A stretch of 20,318 nucleotides of DNA from Akkermansiaceae bacterium (GCA_023301645.1 JALZUH010000057.1:1-20318), one strand, 5' to 3'. Positions 8,275 through 15,287 are shown, counted from the first letter of the stretch. Numbers and translations are program-made. Notes: generated by a model from the sequence alone, not told the origin.

Positions 8275-9027
8275 CTACTTCTTGGGCTCTCTTTGTTGCT
8301 CTTTTTTGGCAGGAGAGTCTTTTTTCATGAAGACTTCGAAGTAGGCGGGGAGCTCTGTTTTGAAGCTCATGGGTTCTTTTGAAAAAGGATGGGTAAGCTT
8401 CAGTGAGCTGGCGTGTAGGGTGAGGCGCTTAACGCCTTTTTCACCATTACCGTATTTTTTATCACCGACGACGGGACAGCCTATATCGGCAAGTTGCACA
8501 CGGCACTGGTGCTTTCTACTGGTGAGTAGCTCTAGCTCAAGGAGTGAGTATTGGCCGTTTTCTTTGATGACCTTGTAGGTGGTTTCGGCGAGTTTACCTT
8601 GGCGCTGGTCCTTGGTTGAGAACATCTTGTGAATACCATTTTCACCAAGATAGGAGCTGAGCTTTCCCGACTTAGATGGTGGTGTGCCGTGCACGACTGC
8701 GTGGTAGATTTTCCCAGATGTATTAAACCATTCATCCTGCAAGTGATCTTGGGCCTGCTCGTGCTTAGCGAAGACGATTATGCCTGATGTTTCACGGTCG
8801 AGGCGGTGGACGGCATAGACGCGATTGCGCGACTTGATCACACCTTTACGAACGTAGTCATTGAGGTAGGCGATGGCGGTCTTGGCGCGTTCTTTTTCAT
8901 TTCCAGTGGTGAGGAGAGCACTTGGCTTATCGATGACGATGATGTCACGGTCTTCGTGGATGATTTTCAGGCTCTTAGGCTGATGCTTTTTGGAAGGTTG
9001 TTTGAATTTACTGGCACGTTTACGCAT
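8275..9027 (-). CDS. RluA-family RNA pseudouridine synthase
   Basis: It isomerises uridine to pseudouridine in rRNA or tRNA. The 250-residue product has the RluA core: an opening IIHEDRDIIVIDKPS element, the catalytic motif VHRLDRETSG with the nucleophilic Asp at residue 77, and the later LLTSRKHQCRVQLADIGCPVVGDKKYG segment typical of the family. No S4 RNA-binding domain precedes the core; instead there is a short, very basic leader (MRKRASKFKQPSKKHQPKS) and a Lys-rich tail. The ATG at 9025-9027 is preferred over one 16 codons upstream because the extra residues do not look conserved. The specific target site cannot be told from sequence alone, so no gene symbol is given. It is transcribed divergently from ppnP across 118 bases. 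Confidence 0.93.
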   Translation of the reverse strand: MRKRASKFKQPSKKHQPKSLKIIHEDRDIIVIDKPSALLTTGNEKERAKTAIAYLNDYVRKGVIKSRNRVYAVHRLDRETSGIIVFAKHEQAQDHLQDEWFNTSGKIYHAVVHGTPPSKSGKLSSYLGENGIHKMFSTKDQRQGKLAETTYKVIKENGQYSLLELELLTSRKHQCRVQLADIGCPVVGDKKYGNGEKGVKRLTLHASSLKLTHPFSKEPMSFKTELPAYFEVFMKKDSPAKKEQQREPKK

Positions 9028-9145
9028 GGAGGAAAGCTGGGGTGATGGCTGAGAGTATTCTAGTGGGACGCCCACTGCGAGTTTTTAGCGAGAAGTTTTC
9101 ATTTCATTCTTGCGCGTGGTTGCCGTTTTAGATGACCTTTCACCC

Positions 9146-9460
9146 ATGGAATTTAAAAACGTAACAGCAACAGCGAAGGCAAATATTTATTTCGACGGTA
9201 AGGTGGTCTCACACGGTATTGTGCAGGAGGACGGTTCTACGAAAACTTTCGGTGTCATCTTCCCCGGTAGCTACCACTTTGGCACAGAGGCGGCTGAGCG
9301 CATGGAGGTCATCGATGGCACATGCTCAGTGGTGCTTGATGGTAGTAGCGAGTCTCAGAGCTATAAGGCTGGTGAGCACTTTGATGTAGTGGCCAATGCT
9401 GGATTTACTATCGAGGTGGCTGATGGGCAGGCGCAGTATATCTGCTCATACATTAAGTAG
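9146..9460 (+). CDS. ppnP: Pyrimidine/purine nucleoside phosphorylase (PpnP)
   Basis: A small cupin-type enzyme that phosphorolyses several purine and pyrimidine nucleosides to base and ribose 1-phosphate (E. coli PpnP, formerly YaiE, DUF1255). The 104-residue product has the family length and features: FKNVTATAKANIYFDGKVVSH near the N-terminus, KTFGVIFPGSYHFGTEAAERMEV in the middle (residues 32-54) and YKAGEHFDVVANAGF near the end, finishing with ICSYIK. The frame is open to 9110, but the ATG at 9146 (leader CTTTCACCC) matches the known N-terminus. Its 3' end faces that of the eboE-like gene with a 29-base gap. It is probably a single-gene unit. Confidence 0.92.
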   Translation: MEFKNVTATAKANIYFDGKVVSHGIVQEDGSTKTFGVIFPGSYHFGTEAAERMEVIDGTCSVVLDGSSESQSYKAGEHFDVVANAGFTIEVADGQAQYICSYIK

Positions 9461-9489
9461 TGGTTTGTGGGGCTTGTTAGTGCATTTGA

Positions 9490-10638
9490 TTAGCTCAATT
9501 GCGCTAATACCCATCTGTATTCCTGTGCGATTTGCGACTCGATTTCTATCTGCAAGTCGTCAGGTAAGACCGCCCATGTGTAGGTTTCTATCTCGAAGTG
9601 ACTACATAGCTCAGGGTGCTTTGTGGTGTATTCGATGATGTCGGTGACGTGGTCTTGGGTCGATCCTAGCGGTGCTTCGGGGTGACTGTAGATCGGAATG
9701 TGAAAGTGGATGCGCGCTTGCGGGTGAGAGTTCTCAGTGGCTAAGAATTCTGGGATGTCTTGGTAGCGGCAGAGTTCTCCGGATGGCCCCTTGGTGATGA
9801 CTTGGTGCAGGTAGGTCGGCTCATCGAAGCCTTTCAGCGAGCTGATGGCTTTAGTGTGAGTGAGGTCGAGGGTGAGGGCTGAGGAGAGGTGGATTTTGGA
9901 AATTCGTAGACCTGCCTTTTGAAAGCTTTCTAGTGAGCTGTGGCAGTCGTCGAATTCGAGGGCGAAGTGGCAGGTGTCGTAGTTGATACCAATACGTCTG
10001 CGGAGTAGCTCGGGGTCTGCTGCTGAGCTGAATAATCGCTCGAAGAATGCGAGTGTTTCTTGGGTGTTTTCGAAGTGACCTAGTGGCTCAGGCTCCATGC
10101 CGAGGTGGAGGTCGCGCTGGTGTTTCTGCGACAGCTCTTCGATGTGTATGGCGCAGGCTTCGAGCTGGGCGAAGACTTCTTCTTCATTAGCCTCGAAGGC
10201 TTTGAAGGATGCGGGGAGAGTAGAGACAGAGCCGTCCATGCCCTCTGGCACGAGCTGGGCAATGATGGTGAAGAGATTCTTGGTGTAGTCGAGTCTGTCT
10301 TGGCTCGTCCAGTCTGGGCGGTAGACCTGCTCTTTGACTCGGGTGCCGTGGAATGCACCATAGGGGAAGCCATTGATGGTGAAGACGTAGCAGTTTTCTT
10401 GATCCAGCCACTGCTTAAAGTCGGCGAGATGGCGACCCTCTAGTAGTTCTTTGGCTGCTATGGCTGATAGTCTTAAGCCGATTGCGTAGGGTTGGTTTGA
10501 CGGCTGGCCTGGTGATTGTGCGCAGAGCTTATCACGAACCTTGAGGCTGTGCTTTTTGAGCACGCTGAGTGTTTCTGCCCAAGTTTCAGCTGGGTGGATA
10601 TTAGTGCAGTATGCGAGGTGACCGTTGGCAAACTTCAT
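9490..10638 (-). CDS. eboE: EboE-like metabolite-traffic TIM-barrel protein
   Basis: A sugar-isomerase-like TIM-barrel protein of the type found in ebo clusters, which in Nostoc take part in moving a scytonemin precursor to the periplasm. The biochemical reaction is unknown. The 382-residue product carries NGHLAYCTNIHPAETW (residues 5-20), NGFPYGAFHG (89-98), the acidic motif MEPEPLG (181-187), NYDTCHFALEFDD (219-231), KIHLSSA (248-254) and a closing ETYTWAVLP. The Glu, Asp and His residues on successive strands resemble the metal site of xylose-isomerase-like barrels. It is last in the minus-strand operon and starts 2 bases after the stop of the ParE-like gene. Canonical clusters place eboC and eboD just upstream and eboF nearby; none is seen here. 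The assignment rests on recognised motifs, not a search. Confidence 0.85.
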   Translation of the reverse strand: MKFANGHLAYCTNIHPAETWAETLSVLKKHSLKVRDKLCAQSPGQPSNQPYAIGLRLSAIAAKELLEGRHLADFKQWLDQENCYVFTINGFPYGAFHGTRVKEQVYRPDWTSQDRLDYTKNLFTIIAQLVPEGMDGSVSTLPASFKAFEANEEEVFAQLEACAIHIEELSQKHQRDLHLGMEPEPLGHFENTQETLAFFERLFSSAADPELLRRRIGINYDTCHFALEFDDCHSSLESFQKAGLRISKIHLSSALTLDLTHTKAISSLKGFDEPTYLHQVITKGPSGELCRYQDIPEFLATENSHPQARIHFHIPIYSHPEAPLGSTQDHVTDIIEYTTKHPELCSHFEIETYTWAVLPDDLQIEIESQIAQEYRWVLAQLS

Positions 10639-10640
10639 CT

Positions 10641-10904
10641 TTAGAGGGCTTCGAGATTTCGTATGTCGATTATCTTCACGAGGTTAGCAAAGGGGTCTTT
10701 AAAAAAGATGATGGCTTGGCGGCCAATGAGCTTTACTTCGATCATTCTTCCGCGCGGGTCTGGCTGTCGGTAGTCGCCACAGAGTTCTGGGTTAGAGCCG
10801 AGCCGTGTGATGAATTGCTCGATATCACGCTTAGTTTTTGCATTACCGAGCTCATTGAGGTGGTCTGCTACCAGTGTGTGTATGTAGATGAGGGTCTGGT
10901 TCAT
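10641..10904 (-). CDS. ParE/RelE-like toxin of a type II toxin-antitoxin pair
   Basis: The 87-residue product has the ParE/RelE shape: two N-terminal helices (VADHLNELGN, KRDIEQFITRLG), then NPELCGDYRQPDPRGRMIEVKLIGRQAIIFF (residues 38-68) and a closing strand VKIIDIRNLEAL. The combination of a helix, NPELxGDYR, a GRxxxVxxIGRxxIxF strand and a final IxDIRN is typical of ParE-type toxins, which inhibit DNA gyrase or cleave mRNA. The catalytic or target residues cannot be settled by eye. It lies 6 bases after the small antitoxin-like gene and 2 bases before the eboE-like gene on the same strand, so it must be expressed with them or from an internal promoter. An alternative is a co-opted structural or regulatory protein. 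Confidence 0.75.
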   Translation of the reverse strand: MNQTLIYIHTLVADHLNELGNAKTKRDIEQFITRLGSNPELCGDYRQPDPRGRMIEVKLIGRQAIIFFKDPFANLVKIIDIRNLEAL

Positions 10905-10910
10905 GGATGG

Positions 10911-11108
10911 TTACGCTCTAGGCTTATTGCTATCCCACGCTTGCCAGTTATCGGCTTCGGCGTCGTCAATACGCTGGTGGATAGTGGGCATGACAAGTTT
11001 GTTGCGCTTGAGGCGCTCCATGAGAAGCATGCTTGCTAGCTGGTCTTGATCTGCTGCAGAGAGCTTGCGTATCTGGGCAGAGAGTTCGTCGAGTGGTGAG
11101 AGTTCCAT
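10911..11108 (-). CDS. Small antitoxin-like protein paired with the ParE-like toxin
   Basis: The 65-residue product is mostly helical: an N-terminal helix pair (LDELSAQIRKLSAADQDQLASMLLMERLKR, about residues 6-35) and a short polar tail with acidic and Trp residues (DDAEADNWQAWDSNK). The length, the position immediately upstream of a ParE-like gene (6-base gap) and the two-helix plus Trp-containing acidic tail fit small addiction-module antitoxins, whose C-terminus wraps the toxin. I see no clear ribbon-helix-helix or HTH DNA-binding motif, so autoregulation is uncertain. It starts 10 bases after the stop of the EboB-like gene and so is embedded in that operon. The family assignment is inferred from shape and neighbourhood. 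Confidence 0.65.
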   Translation of the reverse strand: MELSPLDELSAQIRKLSAADQDQLASMLLMERLKRNKLVMPTIHQRIDDAEADNWQAWDSNKPRA

Positions 11109-11118
11109 CGTGGTTGGC

Positions 11119-11916
11119 TTAAATGTTGAAGTTCTTTGACTGGCTGAGGAATCTCAGTGGATTATCGTAGATGATTTTCTCGATTTCCTTTGGCGAATAC
11201 TTTCGTTTTTTCATCTCGATGGCACATTTAGGAACAGCAATCGGGTCGGAGACTCCCCAGTCGCAGGCTGAGTTCATCCAGATGTTTTCCATACCGAAAT
11301 TCTCTAAAATGTCGACAGCGCGCGGGGCACTGCATTTTGATTCTGGGTAGAGTGTCATGCCCGCCCAGAAACCTTCAGTGAGCACGAGCCCTGCTGTATG
11401 CTCCTCGACATGATCGATGATGATTTTTGCGGGATCGATTTGTGAGTTTTTAAGCACGTCCACAATGAGACGCGTGCCTTTGAGCTTATCCTCAAGGTGA
11501 GGGGTGTGGATGAGAATGGGGAGGTCGTGTTCTTTGGCAAGGGCGAGGTGCTCTTCAAAGATTTTCAACTCGCTAGTGGTGTTTTTATTAAGGCCAATTT
11601 CTCCGATGCCGAGGACATTTGGCTTATCGAGGAATTCGGGGATAATGGACATGACCTCACGGGCAAATCCTACATCTTCAGCTTCTTTGGGGTTAATACA
11701 GAGCCAGCTATGGTGCTTGATGCCGAACTTGGCTGCTCGTGCTGGCTCATAGTCGGTAAGCTGGCAGTAGTAGTCGTAGAATCCCTGTGCAGAGGTGCGG
11801 TCAAAGCCAGCCCAGAAGGCGGGTTCGCAAATAATCTCACAGCCAGCCAGTGCCATCGCCTGATAGTCATCTGTAGTGCGGCTCACCATGTGAGCATGTG
11901 GTTCGATGTATTTCAT
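11119..11916 (-). CDS. eboB: EboB-like TatD-family metal-dependent hydrolase
   Basis: A member of the amidohydrolase/TatD superfamily, with a TIM barrel that uses one or two divalent metals. The 265-residue product shows the expected metal ligands: EPHAHM with His7 and His9, GEIGLN with Glu106, ILIHTPH with His137 and His140, IDHVEEHT with His169, and SACDWG with the catalytic Asp219. It ends with the family's NPLRFL motif. This variant, starting KYIEPHAHMVSRTTDDY and with ICEPAFWAG near residue 30, matches the TatD-type proteins of ebo metabolite-traffic clusters better than the housekeeping TatD DNase, and an EboE-like gene lies downstream in the same unit. The substrate is unknown. It begins 21 bases after the preceding small gene. 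If the ebo reading is wrong it is still a TatD-family hydrolase. Confidence 0.85.
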   Translation of the reverse strand: MKYIEPHAHMVSRTTDDYQAMALAGCEIICEPAFWAGFDRTSAQGFYDYYCQLTDYEPARAAKFGIKHHSWLCINPKEAEDVGFAREVMSIIPEFLDKPNVLGIGEIGLNKNTTSELKIFEEHLALAKEHDLPILIHTPHLEDKLKGTRLIVDVLKNSQIDPAKIIIDHVEEHTAGLVLTEGFWAGMTLYPESKCSAPRAVDILENFGMENIWMNSACDWGVSDPIAVPKCAIEMKKRKYSPKEIEKIIYDNPLRFLSQSKNFNI

Positions 11917-11937
11917 GGTTTCTGGGTTAAATGGGCC

Positions 11938-12213
11938 TTATGGCTTGGCAGCTCCTGAAGCTGACTGAATGGTAGCCTTGGCAAGTGGGGTTTCTGAGTG
12001 GTCAGAGAAGGCTTCGAGGACGGCTTGGGCGCGAGATTTCTCACTTTTTTCAGAATGGGCTACGAGTGCTTCGATAGCGGAGTAGAAGGCTTCTACGCGG
12101 TAGTCTGGCTCGCCTGTATGCCGGTCGACTCGATCGAGAAACGCGGCCACATCGATGAGTCGATGGCGTGCATCAATAAAATAGAGGTCGAGGATGTCTT
12201 CCTTGCTGGGCAT
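11938..12213 (-). CDS. Small helical protein leading the ebo-like operon
   Basis: This 91-residue protein is not recognised with confidence. It is predominantly helical and soluble: an opening LDLYFIDARHRLIDVAAFLD helix (residues 8-27), a charged turn (RVDRHTGEPDYR), a second helix (VEAFYSAIEALVAH), a third (SRAQAVLEAFSDH) and a low-complexity Ala/Ser tail. The His, Asp and Glu residues in the first helices could bind metal, but nothing shows this directly. It is first in the minus-strand operon, the position held by eboA in canonical ebo clusters, but it is far shorter than EboA proteins and I do not see convincing similarity. It is 21 bases from the EboB-like gene. A reduced EboA or an unrelated partner of the hydrolase are both possible. 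Confidence 0.7.
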   Translation of the reverse strand: MPSKEDILDLYFIDARHRLIDVAAFLDRVDRHTGEPDYRVEAFYSAIEALVAHSEKSEKSRAQAVLEAFSDHSETPLAKATIQSASGAAKP

Positions 12214-12251
12214 GCGGTAAGCTACGTCTGAAGGCGAAAAAATAAAACTCC

Positions 12252-12278
12252 AAATTGAGTTTCTATAAATTGAGTTTC
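12252..12278. promoter_or_regulatory. Tandem 12-bp repeat in a divergent promoter region (candidate operator)
   Basis: AAATTGAGTTTC occurs at 12252-12263 and again at 12267-12278, an exact direct repeat with a 15-bp period. AAACTC at 12245-12250 also pairs with GAGTTT at 12257-12262 as a short inverted repeat. They lie in the AT-rich 87-bp spacer between the divergent ebo-like operon (start 12213) and the HTH-like gene (start 12301), where a regulator controlling both directions would be expected to bind. The binding protein is unknown; the HTH-like product next door and the antitoxin-like protein are candidates. Confidence 0.45.
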
Positions 12279-12300
12279 CAAAATGAAATAACTAGGATAG

Positions 12301-12672
12301 ATGGTGTGCATGAGCAATGATGCGGATAGAGCAGATATGGAGGATAGAGACTTGGGCGTGCAACCACTTGACCGAATGATGGATGAGTGGGCGATGACCA
12401 ATCACGAGCTAGTGGAGGTCTCTACTGAGCAGCTGACTCACAAACAGGTGCAGAAGGCGCGTAACGGCCGACGACTTACTTTGAAAATGATGCAGAAGGT
12501 TACTCGTGCATTTAATGTTACCATTTGGTTTAAGCTCACTAATGAGCAAAAAGAGGCTTATTACGAGTATCTGCACCGTGAGCTATTTAGCTATGCCAAA
12601 GGCTACGATGCAGACTGGAAAGATCCTAATGTGGAGATCCAAGCTGAGCTGGCCTCACAGGATAAAGCCTAA
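12301..12672 (+). CDS. Small HTH-like (Cro/CI-type?) DNA-binding protein
   Basis: The 123-residue product begins with an acidic leader and then a helical domain (residues 22-72) reading LDRMMDEWAM, NHELVEVSTEQLTHKQVQKARNGRR, LTLKMMQKVTRAFN. The order (helix, STEQLTHKQVQKA recognition-like helix, NGRRLT turn, closing helix) resembles an XRE/Cro-type helix-turn-helix. A C-terminal helical region rich in aromatic residues (AYYEYLHRELFSYAKGYDADWKD) follows. I recall similar short proteins in Verrucomicrobiota but know no function. The start is either ATG 12301 or ATG 12310; the first has a weak AGGA just upstream, the only Shine-Dalgarno-like sequence noticed at a start here. It diverges from the ebo-like operon across the repeat-bearing spacer and may regulate it. 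It converges on the lipoprotein gene downstream. Confidence 0.75.
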   Translation: MVCMSNDADRADMEDRDLGVQPLDRMMDEWAMTNHELVEVSTEQLTHKQVQKARNGRRLTLKMMQKVTRAFNVTIWFKLTNEQKEAYYEYLHRELFSYAKGYDADWKDPNVEIQAELASQDKA

Positions 12673-12696
12673 TGAAGCGCGCCGTGAGTGATGCGG

Positions 12697-13398
12697 CTAG
12701 TTAAATGCGCGGAAACGACTTGTTTGTCTCTGTGGGCTTTGGCTTGAGTCGGAGTTACTGGTGCTCTTCTTTTTGGCATCAGTAGTTGCTGTGCCTGAGG
12801 GCGATGAGGCGCTATTACGTGATACTGAACTAGTGCGTGCGGCATTACTTGCTGAAGTATTTCGGTTATTGAAATTGAGCGTTCTTTTTGTCGAGTTTCT
12901 TAGCAGCGGCGCACTTACCTTCGTTGCTTTGATCGCTTTTTTAACGACGGGTTTCTGAAATGTTGTTCTGGTGGGCTTTCTGTAGCTTGTCCTGTAGTTA
13001 GTAGGGCGTGATCCTTGGTAGTATTGGTTGCCACGACGCTGATACCATGAGCTGCCATTAGTGTAGTAGGATGCGCCATTGTAGGAAACAGCTCTGTAGC
13101 CAGAGGGGAGGCGACTAATGCCGCGACTGTATCCTGTAGATCTACCAATCGAGCCGTAGTAGTTGTGCGGACGACTCACGCGAGTGTAGCCGTAGCTATT
13201 GCGGCGATACCAGCTATTGCCAGCATAGTAGTAGGGGCTACCACCGACGTGGACGGTTCTGTATCCGTGTGGCAGGACTCGGATGGAGGTGTTGAGCAGT
13301 GGCGAAGATGTGTGCGCGAAGTTGCTAGGCACGATGCAAGATGGCAGTGCTATGAGCGCTAGTGAACTGAGGACGATAGTGTAAAACTTGAGGTTCAT
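12697..13398 (-). CDS. Lipoprotein with two Tyr/Gly-rich repeats (DUF6515-like) and a Ser/Asn-rich tail
   Basis: The 233-residue product starts with a signal peptide and lipobox (LALIALPSC, lipidated Cys21), so it is probably outer- or inner-membrane anchored. Two similar repeats follow: LPHGYRTVHVGGSPYYYAG...SRP at about residues 42-77 and LPSGYRAVSYNGASYYTNG...SRP at 97-132. This LPxGYRxVxxxGxxYYxxxxxWYxR pattern resembles DUF6515-type cell-surface domains. The last 90 residues are basic, then Ser/Thr/Asn-rich and low in complexity. The frame is open to 13569 and would overlap ruvC, but the ATG at 13396-13398 gives a proper signal peptide and is clearly right. It follows ruvC on the same strand by 82 bases. 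Function unknown; a structural or envelope-binding role is an inference. Confidence 0.82.
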   Translation of the reverse strand: MNLKFYTIVLSSLALIALPSCIVPSNFAHTSSPLLNTSIRVLPHGYRTVHVGGSPYYYAGNSWYRRNSYGYTRVSRPHNYYGSIGRSTGYSRGISRLPSGYRAVSYNGASYYTNGSSWYQRRGNQYYQGSRPTNYRTSYRKPTRTTFQKPVVKKAIKATKVSAPLLRNSTKRTLNFNNRNTSASNAARTSSVSRNSASSPSGTATTDAKKKSTSNSDSSQSPQRQTSRFRAFN

Positions 13399-13480
13399 AT
13401 ACTTCAATAGACGTATCTCATCGGGGAGATATTCAAATTTTATTTTATTGGCCCCAGAAAAAACAGGCGGAACAGGATCA

Positions 13481-13984
13481 CTAGACTTGTGTCCTCTTGA
13501 GTATCGATGCCTTGAGTGGGTCACTTGCCGTGAGGTGCGCAATGGCGATGGCAATGGCATCGGCGGCATCGTGAGGGGGTGTTTCGGCGAGCTTTAGGAG
13601 CGCTCTGACCATGAATGCTACCTGCTTTTTGTCAGCAGCGCCATTTCCAGTGACGACTTGCTTCACTTTGCGAGGTGAGTATTCGTAGATTTTCATGCCT
13701 GCTTGTGCTCCGGCAATGAGGCTGGCCGCCCGCGCAGCACCCATGCTAATAGCTGTGCGGTGAGACTGGACGAAGATAATGTCTTCAACAGCTACTTCAT
13801 CAGGCTGCCATTTCTTGATGAGATTAGAAATACTCGTGTGCACTGCTGCCAGTGCACCTGATTGAGGGATCTTTGCTGGGATGGAGATGACTCCGAAGTC
13901 GTGCACGATCTGCTGCTGGTGGTCACCCTCTAATATGGCGTAACCTGTATTGCGAACAGCGGGGTCAATCGCGAGGACTTTCAT
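13481..13984 (-). CDS. ruvC: Crossover junction endodeoxyribonuclease RuvC
   Basis: It resolves Holliday junctions in recombinational repair, as a dimer working with RuvAB. The 167-residue product has the family length and the RNase H-fold acidic residues: Asp7 in LAIDPAVRNTGYA, Glu67 in VAVEDIIF, and the HDAADAIAIAIAH motif with Asp139 and Asp142. The segment YSPRKVKQVVTGNGAADKKQVAFMV (residues 102-126) is the conserved DNA-contacting region. The start ATG at 13982-13984 is preceded by ATCTCAC, the same start context as dnaN. ruvA and ruvB are not in the window. It lies 26 bases after the DEAD-box helicase gene on the same strand and is probably co-transcribed with it. Confidence 0.96.
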   Translation of the reverse strand: MKVLAIDPAVRNTGYAILEGDHQQQIVHDFGVISIPAKIPQSGALAAVHTSISNLIKKWQPDEVAVEDIIFVQSHRTAISMGAARAASLIAGAQAGMKIYEYSPRKVKQVVTGNGAADKKQVAFMVRALLKLAETPPHDAADAIAIAIAHLTASDPLKASILKRTQV

Positions 13985-14010
13985 GTGAGATTAGTGCGAT
14001 GCAAGGAGGC

Positions 14011-15216
14011 TTACCTTCTGCGTCTTGGTGCAGGTCTGCGAGGCTTGCGCACTGGCTTTGCTGGTGAGTCGTCTAGGAGAGCGGTGTATTTGTAGTTAAA
14101 GCCTTCGAGCTTTCTGCGCTCGATTTTCTTGTCTACGAAGTTTTCAACTGACTTGGCGTAGTCGAGCTCGTCTGCAGTGAGGATGGTGAATGCGTCGCCC
14201 TCTGCTTCAGCGCGACCGGTGCGACCAATACGGTGAACGTAGTCTTCTGAATTTTCAGGCACGCGGTAGTTAATGACGTGTGTCACTGTAGAAATATCGA
14301 TACCACGAGCGGCTACGTCGGTGGCTACGAGGATGTCGTAGCTGCCGTCCTTGAAGCCTGCGAGGGCTTTGAGGCGGTCGGATTGCTTCACGTCGGAGTG
14401 CATGGCAACGACTTTTTCGTGGCCAGACTGCTTGATGAGAGTGGTGAGTGTATCTGCTTCTTTACGCGTGCGGGTAAAGATCATGAGAGAGTCAAAGGTA
14501 GTATCTTTGAGCAGGGCAAGGAGGAGCTCGTCGCGCTGGTCCATCGATACGGGGTAGAATGCGTGTTTGATGGTGTCGGCTACGGCGCGGCGTGCGATTT
14601 CTACCGACTCTGGCTCGTGTAGGCACCATTGGGCAAATCCTTGTATAGCTGGTGGCATGGTTGCTGAGAAGAAGAGTGTTTGGCGTGATGACTCTTCGGT
14701 ATTCCATGGGCAGAGATTGACAATCCTGCGGACAATAGGGAGGAATCCCATGTCGAGCATGCGGTCGACTTCGTCGAGGATCAGGATCTTTACTTCGCCA
14801 AACCTCATGGTCGCGCGGTAGAAATGGTCGACGAGTCTTCCTGGAGTGGCAACGACGATGTCTGCCTCTGCCATTTGCTCGTCTTGCTTGCCGTATCCCA
14901 TGCCTCCGTAGAGGAGAGCTACCTTACAGCCTGTGTGCTTGCCGTATTGTTCGAACTGTTCTGCGACCTGATGGGCGAGTTCGCGAGTAGGCTCTAGGAC
15001 GAGGATCTGGGGTTTCCCCAGAGGTTTGATCTGAGAGAGTGATGGCAGGGCGAAGGCTGCGGTCTTACCGGTGCCTGTCTGGGAAGCACCAATGAGATCC
15101 TTTTTTTCTAAAATAACAGGTATCGCCTGGGCTTGAATGGGCGTTGGGTTCTCATAGCCAGCTTCAGTAACTGCTTTGAGAACGGCTTCGGATAGTCCGA
15201 GATCGGTAAAAGACAT
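14011..15216 (-). CDS. DEAD-box ATP-dependent RNA helicase
   Basis: A superfamily 2 RNA helicase of the RhlE/DeaD/SrmB kind, acting in RNA remodelling, ribosome assembly or cold adaptation. The 401-residue product carries the motifs in order: Q motif (MSFTDLGL ... NPTPIQAQAIP), Walker A SQTGTGKT with Lys51, PTRELAHQ, TPGRL, the Walker B box as DEVD (148-151) in place of DEAD, SATMPP (184-189), TRTRKEAD, ATDVAARGIDI and HRIGRTGRAE. The C-terminal tail is short and Arg/Pro-rich (PVRKPRRPAPRRRR), probably for RNA binding. The DEVD variant is a mild deviation that keeps the essential D and E and should stay active. It starts divergently from the sigma factor gene across 115 bases and leads into ruvC. 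The exact subtype cannot be fixed by eye. Confidence 0.94.
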   Translation of the reverse strand: MSFTDLGLSEAVLKAVTEAGYENPTPIQAQAIPVILEKKDLIGASQTGTGKTAAFALPSLSQIKPLGKPQILVLEPTRELAHQVAEQFEQYGKHTGCKVALLYGGMGYGKQDEQMAEADIVVATPGRLVDHFYRATMRFGEVKILILDEVDRMLDMGFLPIVRRIVNLCPWNTEESSRQTLFFSATMPPAIQGFAQWCLHEPESVEIARRAVADTIKHAFYPVSMDQRDELLLALLKDTTFDSLMIFTRTRKEADTLTTLIKQSGHEKVVAMHSDVKQSDRLKALAGFKDGSYDILVATDVAARGIDISTVTHVINYRVPENSEDYVHRIGRTGRAEAEGDAFTILTADELDYAKSVENFVDKKIERRKLEGFNYKYTALLDDSPAKPVRKPRRPAPRRRR

Positions 15217-15287
15217 GTGAATGGGGTAGTTGGATCCTTTCTCTCTGTAAAGGTTATTGAGGGACAGCCTAAGGTCATTTAGTTACA

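Noticed and set aside
8262..8286. GCCC...GGGC hairpin between the convergent MATE and RluA-type genes
   Set aside because: The stem is short and imperfect with no T tract, so bidirectional termination cannot be supported.
9489..9508. Inverted repeat ATTAGC...GCTAAT near the end of the eboE-like gene
   Set aside because: It lies within coding sequence, is only 6 bp long and lacks a T tract on either strand, so it is not called a terminator.
10105..10443. Plus-strand open frame of 112 codons inside the eboE-like gene
   Set aside because: It is fully covered by a well-supported minus-strand gene with recognisable motifs and shows no family features of its own.
10611..11039. Plus-strand open frame of 142 codons across the toxin-antitoxin-like pair
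   Set aside because: It is antisense to two small genes whose packing and ParE-like motifs are more convincing; its own translation looks random.
11497..11958. Plus-strand open frame of 153 codons inside the EboB-like gene
   Set aside because: It is antisense to a gene with all TatD metal ligands in place.
13399..13569. Upstream start of the lipoprotein gene, overlapping ruvC
   Set aside because: The ATG at 13396-13398 yields a proper signal peptide with lipobox; the upstream residues are just ruvC read in another frame.
14278..14622. Plus-strand open frame of 114 codons inside the DEAD-box helicase gene
   Set aside because: It is a shadow of a strongly conserved gene on the other strand.
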